From positions 126,558 to 190,557 of the forward strand of contig NW_017804209.1 of assembly GCF_001625305.1 (NCBI RefSeq): DNA of 64,000 bases, given 5' to 3'. This DNA comes from Branchiostoma belcheri (taxonomy: Eukaryota > Chordata > Leptocardii > Amphioxiformes > Branchiostomatidae). The notes under the pieces were generated by a model. That model was not told where the DNA came from. It made no database searches and saw nothing but the letters and a program-made list of their open reading frames with translations. The position numbers were made by a program, and so were the translations under genes. Shown here in pieces: positions 63,932 to 64,000 of this stretch (position 1 is the first letter of the stretch; every line of letters starts with the position of its first letter).

Positions 63932-64000
63932 CGTCATAGCCAAAACGTCAAGCACGCAGCAAACAGCCAAAGGCTGAAAGGCGTGCATTTTGTCAAGCTT

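Overview
The window is intron-rich animal nuclear DNA. The gene set is metazoan (ANKS3, IMMP1L, TXNL4A, NDUFA9, an LRR-Ig receptor and secreted EGF/C-type-lectin proteins). Density of short foldback elements, tRNA-headed SINEs, LINE tails and Penelope-like pieces is high. The style of the LRR-Ig and EGF/lectin genes and of the repeats suggests a lancelet (Branchiostoma). That assignment is from recognition, not a search. No bacterial operon, CRISPR array or rRNA was seen. One 20-base N gap lies at 15931-15950.

Layout. 1-10200 is repeat-dominated: foldback elements, LINE 3' ends, SINEs, tRNA-derived modules and Penelope remnants. 10211-14402 (minus) is IMMP1L, a mitochondrial inner-membrane peptidase. 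15511-25016 (plus) is ANKS3 (ankyrin repeats, SAM domain, coiled coil). 25017-29680 is minisatellite, foldbacks and LINE tails. 29682-33783 (plus) is an LRR-Ig receptor with a very long Tyr-motif cytoplasmic tail, whose last residues and stop come from an inserted TIR element. 36415-37355 (minus) is TXNL4A, and 38146-46887 (plus) is NDUFA9; these two are head to head across about 0.8 kb. 49262-51904 and 57383-63931 (plus) are tandem secreted genes sharing promoter, signal peptide, a Cys-rich N-terminal domain and the 3' exons. The second copy has six additional exons (EGFs plus a C-type-lectin fold). Between them lie SINEs, a Penelope-like fragment carrying a hammerhead-type motif, a piggyBac-like TTAA element and a short LINE insertion.

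Three results stand out. (1) Exon edges are duplicated again and again, usually with their splice site. This is seen in IMMP1L, ANKS3, NDUFA9 and TXNL4A, sometimes growing into minisatellites and sometimes staying in frame. (2) A 477-bp inverted-repeat element sits inside the last exon of the LRR-Ig receptor, flanked by a 4-bp ATAA duplication. It supplies a new C-terminus with a proline-rich motif and a stop, and strands two further Tyr repeats that are in frame across the joined empty site. (3) The tandem secreted genes are built wholly from phase-1 exons and differ by a clean six-exon cassette.
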